Shown here in pieces: positions 43,799 through 52,429 of a stretch of 64,000 nt of DNA; the stretch's first letter is position 1, and each line of letters opens with the position of its first letter. The translations under genes were made by a program, and so were the position numbers. The stretch lies in the NCBI RefSeq assembly GCF_900176375.1, contig NZ_FWYF01000001.1, positions 1,684,449 through 1,748,448 of the forward strand, given 5' to 3'. The notes beneath the pieces are model-generated. The model did no database searches and had not been told where the DNA came from. It saw only the letters and a list, made by a program, of their open reading frames with translations. Source of the DNA: Reichenbachiella faecimaris. Its GTDB lineage: Bacteria > Bacteroidota > Bacteroidia > Cytophagales > Cyclobacteriaceae.

Positions 43799-44500
43799 CT
43801 AATCCAGCTGATGCCCCTTGGCCGCCCAACTTCTTACTTTAGTTCTAAATAAATCATCTGCTTCAGGCGTCCAATTATAATTTTCTCTGATATAGTGCAT
43901 GGTATCCTTTTCCACTTGGGTGTAAGTATGTCCGTCAGAAATGGTTGCGAAAATCTTCTCTGCATCTGCTTTCGAAATTCGGCCGTCTCCTACACCAGCA
44001 ATGGCATCATCTGCTTCTACGAGCGTAGCTGCCTTGTACCTTTTACCATCAATCTGTTTGTAGTAAGAAATATTATGAGTTTGGAAATGGCCTGAAATTT
44101 CCTCCAATTCCCTCTCCTTCTCCCCTAGCTGCTCATCCTTGATTTCCAAGTCGTGTTTCAGGGTTTTAACAGTCGCTCTTAGCTCCTTGGTCTTTTTCTT
44201 TTGCTCTCGTATTTCCTTTCCCAAACTCTTCAACTCTGCCTCTAACTCGTCTGATTTTCCGTTCTCGCTTGAGGTTTCAACGGGTTCGCTCAACTTTGGC
44301 TTTATCTCTGACTTTTGGTTCTTTAATTTTTGCTCCAGCTCCCTTTCTTTTGATTTAAGACCTTCGTTCTCTCGTTCTAAAGATTCATTGTTCCTTGCTA
44401 TTAAGCCCGATTTGGACTTCCAATATTGATGTGTGAAAAAAATTCCTATAGCTAGCGCACCAAGTAGCATGCCCGCTATTTCTAAAATTGCCTGAGTCAT
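43799..44500 (-). CDS. membrane-anchored coiled-coil protein, unknown function
   Basis: This 233-residue protein has an N-terminal membrane helix (ILEIAGMLLGALAIGIFF) and a long charged coiled coil (about residues 35-140, heptads such as ESLERENEGLKSKERELEQKL). A C-terminal globular domain of about 80 residues follows, with GDGRISKADAEKIFATISDG, an EF-hand-like acidic loop, and YNWTPEADDLFRTKVRSWAAK. Its ATG overlaps the OmpA gene stop by 4 bases, so the two are one unit. A cell-envelope scaffold or ruler role is suggested by architecture only. Confidence 0.75.
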   Translation of the reverse strand: MTQAILEIAGMLLGALAIGIFFTHQYWKSKSGLIARNNESLERENEGLKSKERELEQKLKNQKSEIKPKLSEPVETSSENGKSDELEAELKSLGKEIREQKKKTKELRATVKTLKHDLEIKDEQLGEKERELEEISGHFQTHNISYYKQIDGKRYKAATLVEADDAIAGVGDGRISKADAEKIFATISDGHTYTQVEKDTMHYIRENYNWTPEADDLFRTKVRSWAAKGHQLD

Positions 44501-45030
44501 TGGTCTGTTGATTTTATGGTGATGGATACTTTCCTATCTTTTTGGCGTTGCTCTTCTGTTCCTGGTGTTGCCTCACTTTCCCCTTTCGAACTTATTTCAA
44601 ATTTCGAATTGCCTATATTTCTATCTTCCAAAAAAGTCTGAATTGCCTCTGCCCGTCTTAATCCAAGGTTCTGATTATAGACCTGTCTTCCTAAATCACA
44701 GGTATATCCGACAATAGAGATATCAACCTCCCTACCTTCAATTGCTGACTTAATTCTAGTCGTAACCTGTTCTACATAGGCAGGATCAAGAAGAGTGGTG
44801 GAGTTTTTATCAAAATAAATCCTATCCTCCACAAGGCTAATGGGCGGAAGTGTAGGTACCTCCACAACTGGTTCGGCCACTGGTGGCGTAGGGACTTCTG
44901 TCTTGATAGGGGTTTCCACTTCTGTTGTTGATTCTAGGCAGAGCCCTTTGATTTGGCAGACATAGTACCATGAGCTGAAAGTTGACCATAGTAAGAAAAC
45001 AATAGCTCCCAGAGTTAGGTTGATATTCAT
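44497..45030 (-). CDS. membrane-anchored OmpA-family protein
   Basis: This 177-residue protein has an N-terminal uncleaved-looking helix (LTLGAIVFLLWSTFSSWYYVC), a Pro/Val/Glu-rich linker (about residues 38-62) and a C-terminal OmpA domain. The peptidoglycan-binding pattern is IYFDKNSTTLLDP, SIVGYTCDLGRQVYNQNLGLRRAEAIQTFL, and KDRKVSI with the Arg contact. Unlike classical OmpA it has no barrel, and it probably tethers a cytoplasmic-membrane complex to the wall, as MotB-like anchors do. Coupled to the coiled-coil gene by a 4-base overlap. Confidence 0.88.
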   Translation of the reverse strand: MNINLTLGAIVFLLWSTFSSWYYVCQIKGLCLESTTEVETPIKTEVPTPPVAEPVVEVPTLPPISLVEDRIYFDKNSTTLLDPAYVEQVTTRIKSAIEGREVDISIVGYTCDLGRQVYNQNLGLRRAEAIQTFLEDRNIGNSKFEISSKGESEATPGTEEQRQKDRKVSITIKSTDQ

Positions 45031-45165
45031 AGTGACCTAAATATAATATTAAATTTCCTATTATATTTCTTTTAACCTATGAAGCATGCATTATCTCGAA
45101 CTTCACTTGGCTCAAAACCAACGGAACTCTAGATTGTAGTACCTTAAAAGCACAAAGTATTCGAT

Positions 45166-46050
45166 TTGAAAAAAAAGAAGGCTCATCACAAACTATTTGA
45201 ATTCATACGCTTCATTAATATGAAGTACAAGTTTTTTTTGTTTTCCAGCCTATTGATGGTTGGCATTCTGATCTTGTTTGAGTCTTTCCAGCAGTATTAT
45301 TATATCCTACAGTTTGACCTCGTACCATCAGGCCAGTTTTCAATACTTGAACTCACCATTGGCCATGCTTATCGCTGGGCGGTGTGGATGCTTACTTCCT
45401 TACTATATTTTGGAATTGTGATTTACACAGGTCAGTCGGATCGAATTTTCAATCTGACCAAGGTTTGGCCAGCCGTTAAGCACCTTGCTATCCTCATAGC
45501 TATTAATGTGATTCTCATTTCCATACTTCATTTAGTCTTTGCGAATCGATCACTGAATCTTGAAAATATCTGGGATAATTGCGTGTTTTTCTTTTTTCAA
45601 AAAGCACCCATCTATACGCTTTCTTATGGCGCCATGCTGGGATTGTTCCAGATGGTGAACACCAACCAAAATTTGGCCATTGAGATCCTGAATTTACAAA
45701 ACCAAGTCAGAACAGAAAGCCCGCAAGCCCTTTCCATCAAAATTGGGAATAAAAATAAAATTATTCCCTTGGTCGATATTGTCTGGATAGAAGCCTACGA
45801 CTATTGCGTTAAAATTCATACAACCAATCAACACACCTATGCCATGAGAAACTCACTCAAGGCTCTGGAGAAAAGATTGCAAGACCTCCAATTCTTACGT
45901 GTGCATCGCAGAGCGATTGTAAACATGGAGAAAGTCTCTGAAGTCACCTATAACTCCACTTCATTTCTTACCCTAGTGGATCAAACCAAAATTGACATTG
46001 CACAAAGCAGAATAGCTGACATCAAGTCCTATTTGCAATCAGCCAATTAG
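45166..46050 (+). CDS. LytTR-type transcriptional regulator with membrane domain
   Basis: This 294-residue protein has four N-terminal membrane helices (about residues 22-160) and a C-terminal LytTR DNA-binding domain (about 185-290, with KIIPLVDIVWIEAYDYCVKIHTTN, RNSLKALEKRL, FLRVHRRAIVNMEKVSEV). It is a one-component membrane-bound regulator without a receiver. The listed start is TTG at 45166; an ATG at 45220 would remove 18 basic residues and is equally possible. The following secreted-protein gene at 46134 is the nearest candidate target. Confidence 0.9.
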   Translation: MKKKKAHHKLFEFIRFINMKYKFFLFSSLLMVGILILFESFQQYYYILQFDLVPSGQFSILELTIGHAYRWAVWMLTSLLYFGIVIYTGQSDRIFNLTKVWPAVKHLAILIAINVILISILHLVFANRSLNLENIWDNCVFFFFQKAPIYTLSYGAMLGLFQMVNTNQNLAIEILNLQNQVRTESPQALSIKIGNKNKIIPLVDIVWIEAYDYCVKIHTTNQHTYAMRNSLKALEKRLQDLQFLRVHRRAIVNMEKVSEVTYNSTSFLTLVDQTKIDIAQSRIADIKSYLQSAN

Positions 46051-46133
46051 TTTACTGCAAAACTCCCCGCGCTCCCTGCATAGTACTAGGGGAAATCATT
46101 GTTACAGGGGATATTACCTCAAAAAATAATACT

Positions 46134-46700
46134 ATGAAAACTCAAATAACTTGTGTGCTTTTCGCACTTATTAGCTGCTCATGTTTCGGACAATACGACT
46201 ATGCTCCTAGCAAGAAATATCCGTTTGGCAGACCCAATCCAGATGCCCCAAAACAAATTATGGATTATGAGGCCATGATGGGTACTTGTCAATGTAAGTC
46301 CTTCAGAAAAGGTACAGATGGTGAATGGGGAGCACCTGTAGACATGACTTGGACTTTTCAATACATTATGAATGGCATGGGGGTGCAAGACTACACACTC
46401 AAACAAGATGGTGCCCACTCTGGAAGCATTCGCCAATATGATGCGGACAGCGCCAGATGGAATGTCCACTATTACAGCTCTCCTGCGCCTGGTGCCGCTC
46501 CTCTGTCCCACTGGACTGGCAATCTAGAAGAGGATAAAATAGTGCTCTATAGGCCACAGCAATCTCCTCAGGGATATGATGGATTTTCACGTCTTACTTT
46601 TTACAATTTCAGTGAAAAAGGGTACAGTTGGATAGGCGAATGGATAGACGTTGGAAATACTGTGGTTTTTCCTTTTTGGAAAATCGAATGTAAAAGGTGA
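46134..46700 (+). CDS. secreted DUF1579-like protein
   Basis: This 188-residue protein has a signal peptide (about residues 1-19, ending CSCFGQ). The mature part resembles the DUF1579/lipocalin-like pattern: an opening MDYEAMMGTCQCKSFRKG, FQYIMNGMGVQDYTL, SIRQYDADSARWNVHYYSS, and the closing WKIECKR. A Cys pair lies in GTCQCKS. Its place right after the LytTR regulator hints at regulation by it. No enzyme motif is visible. Confidence 0.72.
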   Translation: MKTQITCVLFALISCSCFGQYDYAPSKKYPFGRPNPDAPKQIMDYEAMMGTCQCKSFRKGTDGEWGAPVDMTWTFQYIMNGMGVQDYTLKQDGAHSGSIRQYDADSARWNVHYYSSPAPGAAPLSHWTGNLEEDKIVLYRPQQSPQGYDGFSRLTFYNFSEKGYSWIGEWIDVGNTVVFPFWKIECKR

Positions 46701-46716
46701 AAAAAATAAGCTGAAA

Positions 46717-46747
46717 GAGTGATTGATTCTAATGGAATCAATTACTC
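46717..46747. repeat. hairpin after the DUF1579-like gene
   Basis: GAGTGATTGATTC (46717-46729) and GAATCAATTACTC (46735-46747) form a 13-bp stem with one G-T pair and a five-base loop. No T run follows (CCTCAG), so it is at most a weak terminator. Confidence 0.7.
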
Positions 46748-46947
46748 CTCAGCCCATCATACTACAGGTGAAATTAAGCAGGTTGAACCAAGATCTCGTG
46801 CTTTTCAGATGGGCTCGCACATTTTGGTTCGCTTCATTATAATTAATTTTTCCCAACTGAATACATAGCAAAATAATTAATTGATGAATCGATTGCAAAT
46901 AACGTTTTTACTTATGAATTCATAACACCTCCCTAAAGGCATAAACC

Positions 46948-47901
46948 GTGTTTTTTAGTATATTGGGTGAGGCCAAATATTTCCTGTTTGATATGGCAGC
47001 ATTTAAGCCAGATTTTAATAATAAACACATCGCGCAATTAGGCTATGCCATGCTCTTTGGCATCAGTTCATATCTACTGGGCTTTGTACAATTCAAGGTT
47101 CCAGGCCTATCTGGTGTGGCTACGGATTTTAGAGAAATACCACTTCTGATTAGTCTTTTTTACCTCAAAAACCCTCTGTACCTCATTGTAGAATGTGTGT
47201 TTACCACAATGAACACGGCGCCAAATGGTTCGTATTTGGCGAATTTCCTCATGCACTTCATATCACTAATTGTTGGCTATTATTACTACAGCATTGTTTA
47301 CAGAAAAAATTACAATTACTACATTCAGGGGCTTCTATGGGTAATATTAACATTGATCTATTATGGTGTTTTTTTAGCTCCCGCCATTATCATTGTCAAC
47401 ATGGTGAGTGGGATCAGTCAAGAGCCCTCCTTTTGGGTCAATTATCTAGATGTCATGTTTACCGCCAGATTTGAGATGGTTAGCTCTTCATTTGTGACAA
47501 GTATTTTTCTAATCCAATTTCAGATCAGAAGATCACTCGAAAAGCATAAGAAAAATTTGGAATCTGACGTAAAAGAAAGAACTGCCGAACTCGCACATGC
47601 CAATGCAGAATTAAAAACTATGAATGACAATTTGGATCAGCTGGTAAAGAAAAGAACCCAAAAAGTGCATGAACAATATGATCAAATGCTCAAATACGCT
47701 AATCTCAATTCGCATGAGGTTCGAGCTCCACTTAGTCGTATGCAAGGGCTCATGTCCATTATCATAGAAGAACCGGATATGCAGAGCAAAATGGAATTGA
47801 TAGAAAAACTTAAAATTTCATCTGAAGAACTAGACGCCATCGTTATTCAAATGAATCAAATTCTTGAGTCAGAATTGATCAAGGGCAAGAAAAAAGTTTA
47901 A
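46948..47901 (+). CDS. membrane protein with HisKA dimerisation domain but no ATPase domain
   Basis: This 317-residue protein starts at GTG. An N-terminal membrane sensor with about five to six helices (residues 30-190, 5TMR-LYT-like) is followed by a coiled coil (195-245, [16 protein letters not shown]) and a HisKA helix pair. The phospho-acceptor box is [17 protein letters not shown] (His256). The protein stops about 60 residues later, with no N, G1 or G2 boxes, so the HATPase_c domain is absent. The stop codon is intact (KGKKKV end), and the downstream DNA belongs to another gene on the opposite strand. It may act as a phospho-acceptor or dimerise with a full kinase. Confidence 0.85.
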   Translation: MFFSILGEAKYFLFDMAAFKPDFNNKHIAQLGYAMLFGISSYLLGFVQFKVPGLSGVATDFREIPLLISLFYLKNPLYLIVECVFTTMNTAPNGSYLANFLMHFISLIVGYYYYSIVYRKNYNYYIQGLLWVILTLIYYGVFLAPAIIIVNMVSGISQEPSFWVNYLDVMFTARFEMVSSSFVTSIFLIQFQIRRSLEKHKKNLESDVKERTAELAHANAELKTMNDNLDQLVKKRTQKVHEQYDQMLKYANLNSHEVRAPLSRMQGLMSIIIEEPDMQSKMELIEKLKISSEELDAIVIQMNQILESELIKGKKKV

Positions 47902-48482
47902 TTCCCTTCAATTTCTTTTACCAATTCTGCGTACCACTTCTCGCCATATTTTCTTATCAAAGGCTCTTTTAGAAATTTGTAAATGGGTACTTTCAGCTCA
48001 TCCCCCAAACTACAAGCTGGGTCGCAAATATCCCACTGATCATAATTCAACGCATCATAATGATCATATTTGGTAACTCTAATGGGATATAGATGACAAG
48101 AAATGGGTTTTTTCCATTTGGTCTTGCCGTCCAGATAAGCTTGCTCGATCGCGCACTTTAGGATATTCTTTTCATCGTAAATCGCAAAGGCACATTCTTC
48201 GCCACCAATTGTCGTAGTGGAATAATCACCCTCTTCGTCCAAAATGTAGCTTCCCTCTTTTTCAAGTACATCAAGTCCCTCTTTTGACATATAGGGTTTG
48301 ACTGCCTCCAGCACTTCTTCTAACAAGGGCAGTTCCTCCTTTTCCAAAGGTGCGCCCAAGTCTCCTTCCACACAGCATGCGCCGTGACATTTATTGAGAT
48401 CACATACAAAGTGTCTTTCTTTGATATCGTCTGAGAGTACTGCGTTGTCGAGAATGATCATAGTTTCTGATTTATGGAGCAA
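47898..48482 (-). CDS. DUF3109 family cysteine-cluster protein
   Basis: This 194-residue protein carries an YkgJ-like metal-cluster set of cysteines: [15 protein letters not shown] near residue 25, [31 protein letters not shown] and [14 protein letters not shown]3109 proteins are presumed zinc or iron-sulfur binders of unknown role. The gene converges on the HisKA-only gene with a 4-base overlap of stop codons (TTAA). Confidence 0.88.
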   Translation of the reverse strand: MLHKSETMIILDNAVLSDDIKERHFVCDLNKCHGACCVEGDLGAPLEKEELPLLEEVLEAVKPYMSKEGLDVLEKEGSYILDEEGDYSTTTIGGEECAFAIYDEKNILKCAIEQAYLDGKTKWKKPISCHLYPIRVTKYDHYDALNYDQWDICDPACSLGDELKVPIYKFLKEPLIRKYGEKWYAELVKEIEGN

Positions 48483-48566
48483 AGTTATAAGATCAAAAAG
48501 TATTAAGCGATAAGTAAACTGGAATTGAGAGGCATTAGAAGCACAACAAAAAAATTAAATTCGCAT

Positions 48567-49370
48567 ATGGCTTTTGAAATCATAGACCCCAACAAAAATC
48601 AAGTACCGATTTTAGTAAGCGTACCGCACTGCGGTACTGAAATTCCTGAATCGATTAGAGCTCAATACGATGAGAAAATGATCGCTTTCATTGACGATAC
48701 GGACTGGTTTGTAGATCAGCTTTACGATTTTGTGAGTGAGATGGGAATTAAAATGATCAAAGCCAAATACAGCCGCTGGGTCATAGATCTAAATAGAAAC
48801 GCAGAAAGCAAACCGCTCTACAATGACGGGCGAGTGATCACAGCACTTTGCCCCACTACCAACTTCAACGACAAGCATATTTATTTGAATGAGGGCCCTT
48901 CACAAGAAGAAATCAACCAAAGAATCAGCAGCTATTACTATCCATACTATGATCAGATTCGCCTAGAACTGACCAAACTACAGAAACAATTCAAACATGT
49001 ACTGTTTTTTGATGCACACTCAATCAGACAATTTGTCCCAGGCATAAGAGCTGAAAAATTTCCAGACCTGATCTTAGGTGATGCTGACGAAAAAGCGGCG
49101 GATGCCAAAATCATTAATACTGCTATGGAGGTATTATCAAATACTTCTTACTCCTTCAGTCATAATCATCCATTCAAAGGGGGCAATCTTACAAGGACTT
49201 TCGGCCAGCCCGAAAAAAATGTTCATGCCTTACAACTGGAAATGGCCAAGTTGGTTTATATGGATGATAGCGAAACCAAATATGAAGAAGTTCGAGCATC
49301 TTTGATTCGTAAAGACCTGAAGCAGCTGTTCGAAACACTCATTACCACACTAAACCAAATGAACCAATGA
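48567..49370 (+). CDS. hutG: N-formylglutamate amidohydrolase
   Basis: This 267-residue protein starts at the ATG at 48567. It hydrolyses N-formyl-L-glutamate to formate and glutamate in the last step of histidine degradation. Family motifs are VSVPHCGTEIPE, DWFVDQLYDF, SRWVIDLNR, FFDAHSIRQFVP and HNHPFKGGNLTRTFG, with His/Asp metal ligands in the zinc-carboxypeptidase-like fold. It overlaps hutF by 4 bases (ATGA), so the two are translated together and form the formimidoylglutamate to glutamate branch. Confidence 0.93.
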   Translation: MAFEIIDPNKNQVPILVSVPHCGTEIPESIRAQYDEKMIAFIDDTDWFVDQLYDFVSEMGIKMIKAKYSRWVIDLNRNAESKPLYNDGRVITALCPTTNFNDKHIYLNEGPSQEEINQRISSYYYPYYDQIRLELTKLQKQFKHVLFFDAHSIRQFVPGIRAEKFPDLILGDADEKAADAKIINTAMEVLSNTSYSFSHNHPFKGGNLTRTFGQPEKNVHALQLEMAKLVYMDDSETKYEEVRASLIRKDLKQLFETLITTLNQMNQ

Positions 49371-50746
49371 GCAAAGTGTTCAAATTTGAAGGGCTACTGA
49401 CCAATGAAGGTTGGATGTGTCCAGCCTTCGTTCAGGTAGACCACCTGGGAGTAATTGTCAACATATCCGATACTGAATTTGAAAAAGAGCGGATTGAAAC
49501 AGTAAATGGCTATGCGATACCTGGGTTTCAAAATGCACACTCACACTCCTTTCAATACGCCATGTCTGGCCTGGCAGAAATCCATCCTGACCCAACTTCA
49601 CAAGACGACTTTTGGAGCTGGCGAGAAACCATGTACAATATTGTACTGTCCATGAACCCAGATCAGTTTGAGCATATTGCTACCATGCTCTATGCGGAAA
49701 TGCTTTCTCATGGCTACACCCACGTAGCCGAGTTCCACTATGTGCATCACGACAAGGATGGAAAACCATATAGCAATCTTGCTGAAATGGGTGAACGCTT
49801 AGTCAGTGCTGCAAAAACCGCTGGAATAGGCATCACACTTGTACCCATATTTTATCAAAAAGGTGGGTTTGGAAAAGACCCTGTAGAAAAACAACGAAGA
49901 TTTATTTCCTCTACGGCTCAGGGTTATTTGAATTTATTATCAGAATCAAAGCAGGCTACAAATGCTTACACCAAGGCTAATATCGGTCTGGGCATTCACT
50001 CTTTACGTGCTGTGGATGAAGAATCTATTCGTGGTGCCTTAGCTGAGGCAAAAGAGTTGCCAGTCCATATTCACATTGCCGAACAACTCAAAGAAGTAGC
50101 TGACTGTCTTGACTTTTATAAACAAAGACCCGTAGAGTGGCTGCTGAATACATTTGACATCAACCAAAACTTTCATCTCGTGCATGCCACTCATTTGAAT
50201 GAAACAGAAGTAACTGGCATGGCTCAATCAGGCGCTCACGTGGTGCTCTGTCCCTCCACAGAAGGCAATTTAGGTGATGGCATTTTCCCTTTGCAATCAT
50301 TTCAAAACCAGGGTGGTAAATGGTCGATTGGTACGGATAGCCACATTGGGCTGAATCCATTGGAAGAGTTGAGAATCCTAGATTACGGTCAGCGGCTAAC
50401 CACTAATCGCAGAAATCAATTCGTTTCTGTAACCAATGGGGATACAGGACTATTTGGTGTTGATATGGCTTTGAACGCGGGCAGAAAAGCCATGGGCAAC
50501 TCATGTGAGAATTACTTTGAGGTAGGCCAACCATTTGATGCTGTGGTAGTTGATGCTGATACACCTTTGATCGCCACTTGCAGAGCCGAACATATACTAT
50601 CCACTCTGGTTTACAGCGGAGATCGCTCAAGCTTCAAAGGAACGATTGTAAATGGTGAATGGAAAGTAAAGGACGGTCGCCACCTGCAAAAGGATCAGAT
50701 AGTTACCCATTTCAAAAAATCTCTTGGAGAGTTGAAAATTCGCTAG
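49367..50746 (+). CDS. hutF: formimidoylglutamate deiminase
   Basis: This 459-residue amidohydrolase converts N-formimidoylglutamate to N-formylglutamate, the substrate of the preceding gene's enzyme. Metal ligands and HutF signatures are visible: GFQNAHSHSFQYAMSGLAE, VAEFHYVHHD, VHIHIAEQLKEV, HLVHATHLNETE and IGTDSHIGLNPLEELR. hutH, hutU and hutI are not in the window, so the rest of the pathway lies elsewhere. The stop codon overlaps that of a convergent receiver gene by 4 bases. Confidence 0.94.
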   Translation: MSKVFKFEGLLTNEGWMCPAFVQVDHLGVIVNISDTEFEKERIETVNGYAIPGFQNAHSHSFQYAMSGLAEIHPDPTSQDDFWSWRETMYNIVLSMNPDQFEHIATMLYAEMLSHGYTHVAEFHYVHHDKDGKPYSNLAEMGERLVSAAKTAGIGITLVPIFYQKGGFGKDPVEKQRRFISSTAQGYLNLLSESKQATNAYTKANIGLGIHSLRAVDEESIRGALAEAKELPVHIHIAEQLKEVADCLDFYKQRPVEWLLNTFDINQNFHLVHATHLNETEVTGMAQSGAHVVLCPSTEGNLGDGIFPLQSFQNQGGKWSIGTDSHIGLNPLEELRILDYGQRLTTNRRNQFVSVTNGDTGLFGVDMALNAGRKAMGNSCENYFEVGQPFDAVVVDADTPLIATCRAEHILSTLVYSGDRSSFKGTIVNGEWKVKDGRHLQKDQIVTHFKKSLGELKIR

Positions 50747-51150
50747 TTCAGATAAGCGTCTATTTCTTTCAAAATATCAGATGTCAAAGGCTTGGTAAAG
50801 AGCTTTTGTACCTCTCTATATTGATCTGCCAATTCAGCATCCTGATAATATTGTGAAGACGTAAGTACAAAAAGCTTGATTTTTTCACTTTCTATAGCTG
50901 TCATCATCTTTCGATATTCACGGATAAAATCCCAACCGCTGATGGTCGGCATATTGATATCCAACAATATAACATCTGGTAAATCCTCTGGATTGTTCTT
51001 GACCAAATCCTCTAAATGAGTGAGCCCTTTGGTAGAGCTCGTCAAAGATTCTACCAACATCTCAGGGTTATAATCTTTGATCACTTTGGTACAAATCAGA
51101 TTGTTTATTTCGTCATCATCAATTATTAAAACCTTAATTTGTCTCGTCAT
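50743..51150 (-). CDS. stand-alone response regulator receiver
   Basis: This 135-residue CheY-like receiver has LIIDDDEINN, phospho-Asp in VILLDINMPTISGWDFI, switch Ser/Thr in FVLTSSQ and Lys in FTKPLTS. There is no output domain and no kinase alongside. It converges on hutF. The LLDINMP-x-x-x-GWDF motif is nearly identical to that of the receiver at 37 kb, suggesting paralogues. Confidence 0.93.
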   Translation of the reverse strand: MTRQIKVLIIDDDEINNLICTKVIKDYNPEMLVESLTSSTKGLTHLEDLVKNNPEDLPDVILLDINMPTISGWDFIREYRKMMTAIESEKIKLFVLTSSQYYQDAELADQYREVQKLFTKPLTSDILKEIDAYLN

Positions 51151-51310
51151 TATACTTATTAGAGGTGGTGGATAATCAGATCGTCAATTTAATTTAAAAT
51201 TCTGAGAATATGGAAAGAATTAAAACAACAGCCTCCTTTCCTTTTAAAAATTTAATACGAACTTAAGCCAACTTAAATCCGTTTTCAAACCAAACAAAAA
51301 TCTTGAACTT

Positions 51311-51826
51311 ATGAAAAAGAACTTAACAATTATTGCCGCTAGTTTTTTCATGGCCTGTCTTCTAACCGGCACAAGCCTATATGCTCAGCAAAAAGCCAGC
51401 CCTCCTAAAGTATCCAAAGCTTCTGTAAATGGAAATGACATAACCATAAACTACAGCAGCCCATCCAAAAAAGGGAGAGTCATTTTTGGTGGCCTGGAAC
51501 CCATGGGTAAAGTATGGAGAACTGGAGCCAACGAAGCCACAACCATTGAATTATCGAAAGATGCCAAAATTGGAAGTTTAGATATGAAAGCAGGAAAATA
51601 TGCGCTATTCACAATACCCAACGAAACAGAATGGATCATCATTATCAACTCAGAACCCAAACAATGGGGCGCTTTCAAATATGACAAAAGCAAAGATGTA
51701 GGTCGATTCAATGTGCCTGTGATAAACTTGGACGAAGTGGTAGAGCGCTTCGCCATTGAGGTTAATGAAGCGGGTACAGTTTCTATCGCCTGGGATCAAA
51801 CCAAAGTGGAATTCATGATTAAGTAG
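51311..51826 (+). CDS. DUF2911 secreted protein
   Basis: This 171-residue protein has a signal peptide (about residues 1-25, ending TSLYAQQ) and a DUF2911 body. NGNDITINYSSPSKKGRVIFGGL, PMGKVWRTGANEATTIELSKD and AGKYALFTIPNETEWIIIINSE show the usual beta-rich layout with a conserved W-R-TGANE segment. The function of DUF2911 is unknown. It is monocistronic with its own terminator. Confidence 0.92.
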   Translation: MKKNLTIIAASFFMACLLTGTSLYAQQKASPPKVSKASVNGNDITINYSSPSKKGRVIFGGLEPMGKVWRTGANEATTIELSKDAKIGSLDMKAGKYALFTIPNETEWIIIINSEPKQWGAFKYDKSKDVGRFNVPVINLDEVVERFAIEVNEAGTVSIAWDQTKVEFMIK

Positions 51827-51842
51827 AAAAAATACCTCTAGA

Positions 51843-51878
51843 AAAGGGCTCTTATTTGATTATAAGAGCCCTTTTTTT
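51843..51878 (+). terminator. terminator after DUF2911
   Basis: AAAGGGCTCTTAT (51843-51855) pairs with ATAAGAGCCCTTT (51862-51874) over 13 perfect bases around a six-base loop, running into TTTT. Confidence 0.93.
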
Positions 51879-51905
51879 ATTTAATTTTTATTAACCGAAA
51901 CATTA

Positions 51906-51959
51906 ATCGTAATTTTACGATATATGGTTAAATCAAAATTTTAATCGTAATTTTACAAT
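51906..51959 (+). promoter_or_regulatory. ArsR-type operator pair upstream of DUF6428
   Basis: ATCGTAATTTTACGAT (51906-51921) is a perfect 7-base-arm palindrome. A near copy, ATCGTAATTTTACAAT (51944-51959), starts 38 bases further on and ends 4 bases before the ATG. The TCGTAA/TTACGA half sites recall SmtB/ArsR-family operators; that family link is from memory. The spacing would allow two dimers to cover the promoter. Confidence 0.6.
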
Positions 51960-51963
51960 TAAT

Positions 51964-52404
51964 ATGAAAACATCAGAATTATTAAATATCCTAAGAGAAA
52001 ATCCTGAATTGGGATTGGAATTCGAAATCGAAAGCGGCAAGTTCATAAAGCCCACTTTTCACATTACGGAAGTGAAAAATGCTACCATAGAATCAGTGGA
52101 CTGTGGAGGAAACCCAGACAGCTACAAACAAACTATCATTCAGCTCATGGTCAATCCGCTTGAAAAAATGAGAAAACCATGGACATCAAAAAAGGCACTG
52201 GACATTTTTGATAAAGTAGAACTACTCAAACCTATGGATGCAGAGGCAGAAGTATTCTTCGAATATGGTGATCTGGAAATGAGAACGTCCAACTTCAGCG
52301 TAGAAGATGTACTTTTTGCTGATGGAAATATCCGCTTGGAGTTATTTGCCAAACCTACAGTTTGCAAACCTAGTTTGAATCCAAATGCAAAACAGTGCTG
52401 CTAA
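51964..52404 (+). CDS. DUF6428 family protein
   Basis: This 146-residue protein starts KTSELLNILRENPELGLEFEIESG and contains TESVDCGG-like IESVDCGGNPDSYKQTIIQL, and ends in a Cys pair (KQCC). In Bacteroidota DUF6428 genes commonly follow an arsR-type regulator in arsenic or metal-stress loci. Here the regulator is missing but the operator-like repeats remain. The last bases overlap the possible early start of the GNAT gene, so the two are co-transcribed. Function is unknown. Confidence 0.85.
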   Translation: MKTSELLNILRENPELGLEFEIESGKFIKPTFHITEVKNATIESVDCGGNPDSYKQTIIQLMVNPLEKMRKPWTSKKALDIFDKVELLKPMDAEAEVFFEYGDLEMRTSNFSVEDVLFADGNIRLELFAKPTVCKPSLNPNAKQCC

Positions 52405-52429
52405 TAGCACCATTGGCTCATCGAGGGTT

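Noticed and set aside
43575-43802. 75-codon plus-strand frame (GTG start) after terC
   Set aside because: Composition is not protein-like, with no fold or motif. It would converge on the coiled-coil gene with a stop overlap like its neighbours, but that alone does not support it.
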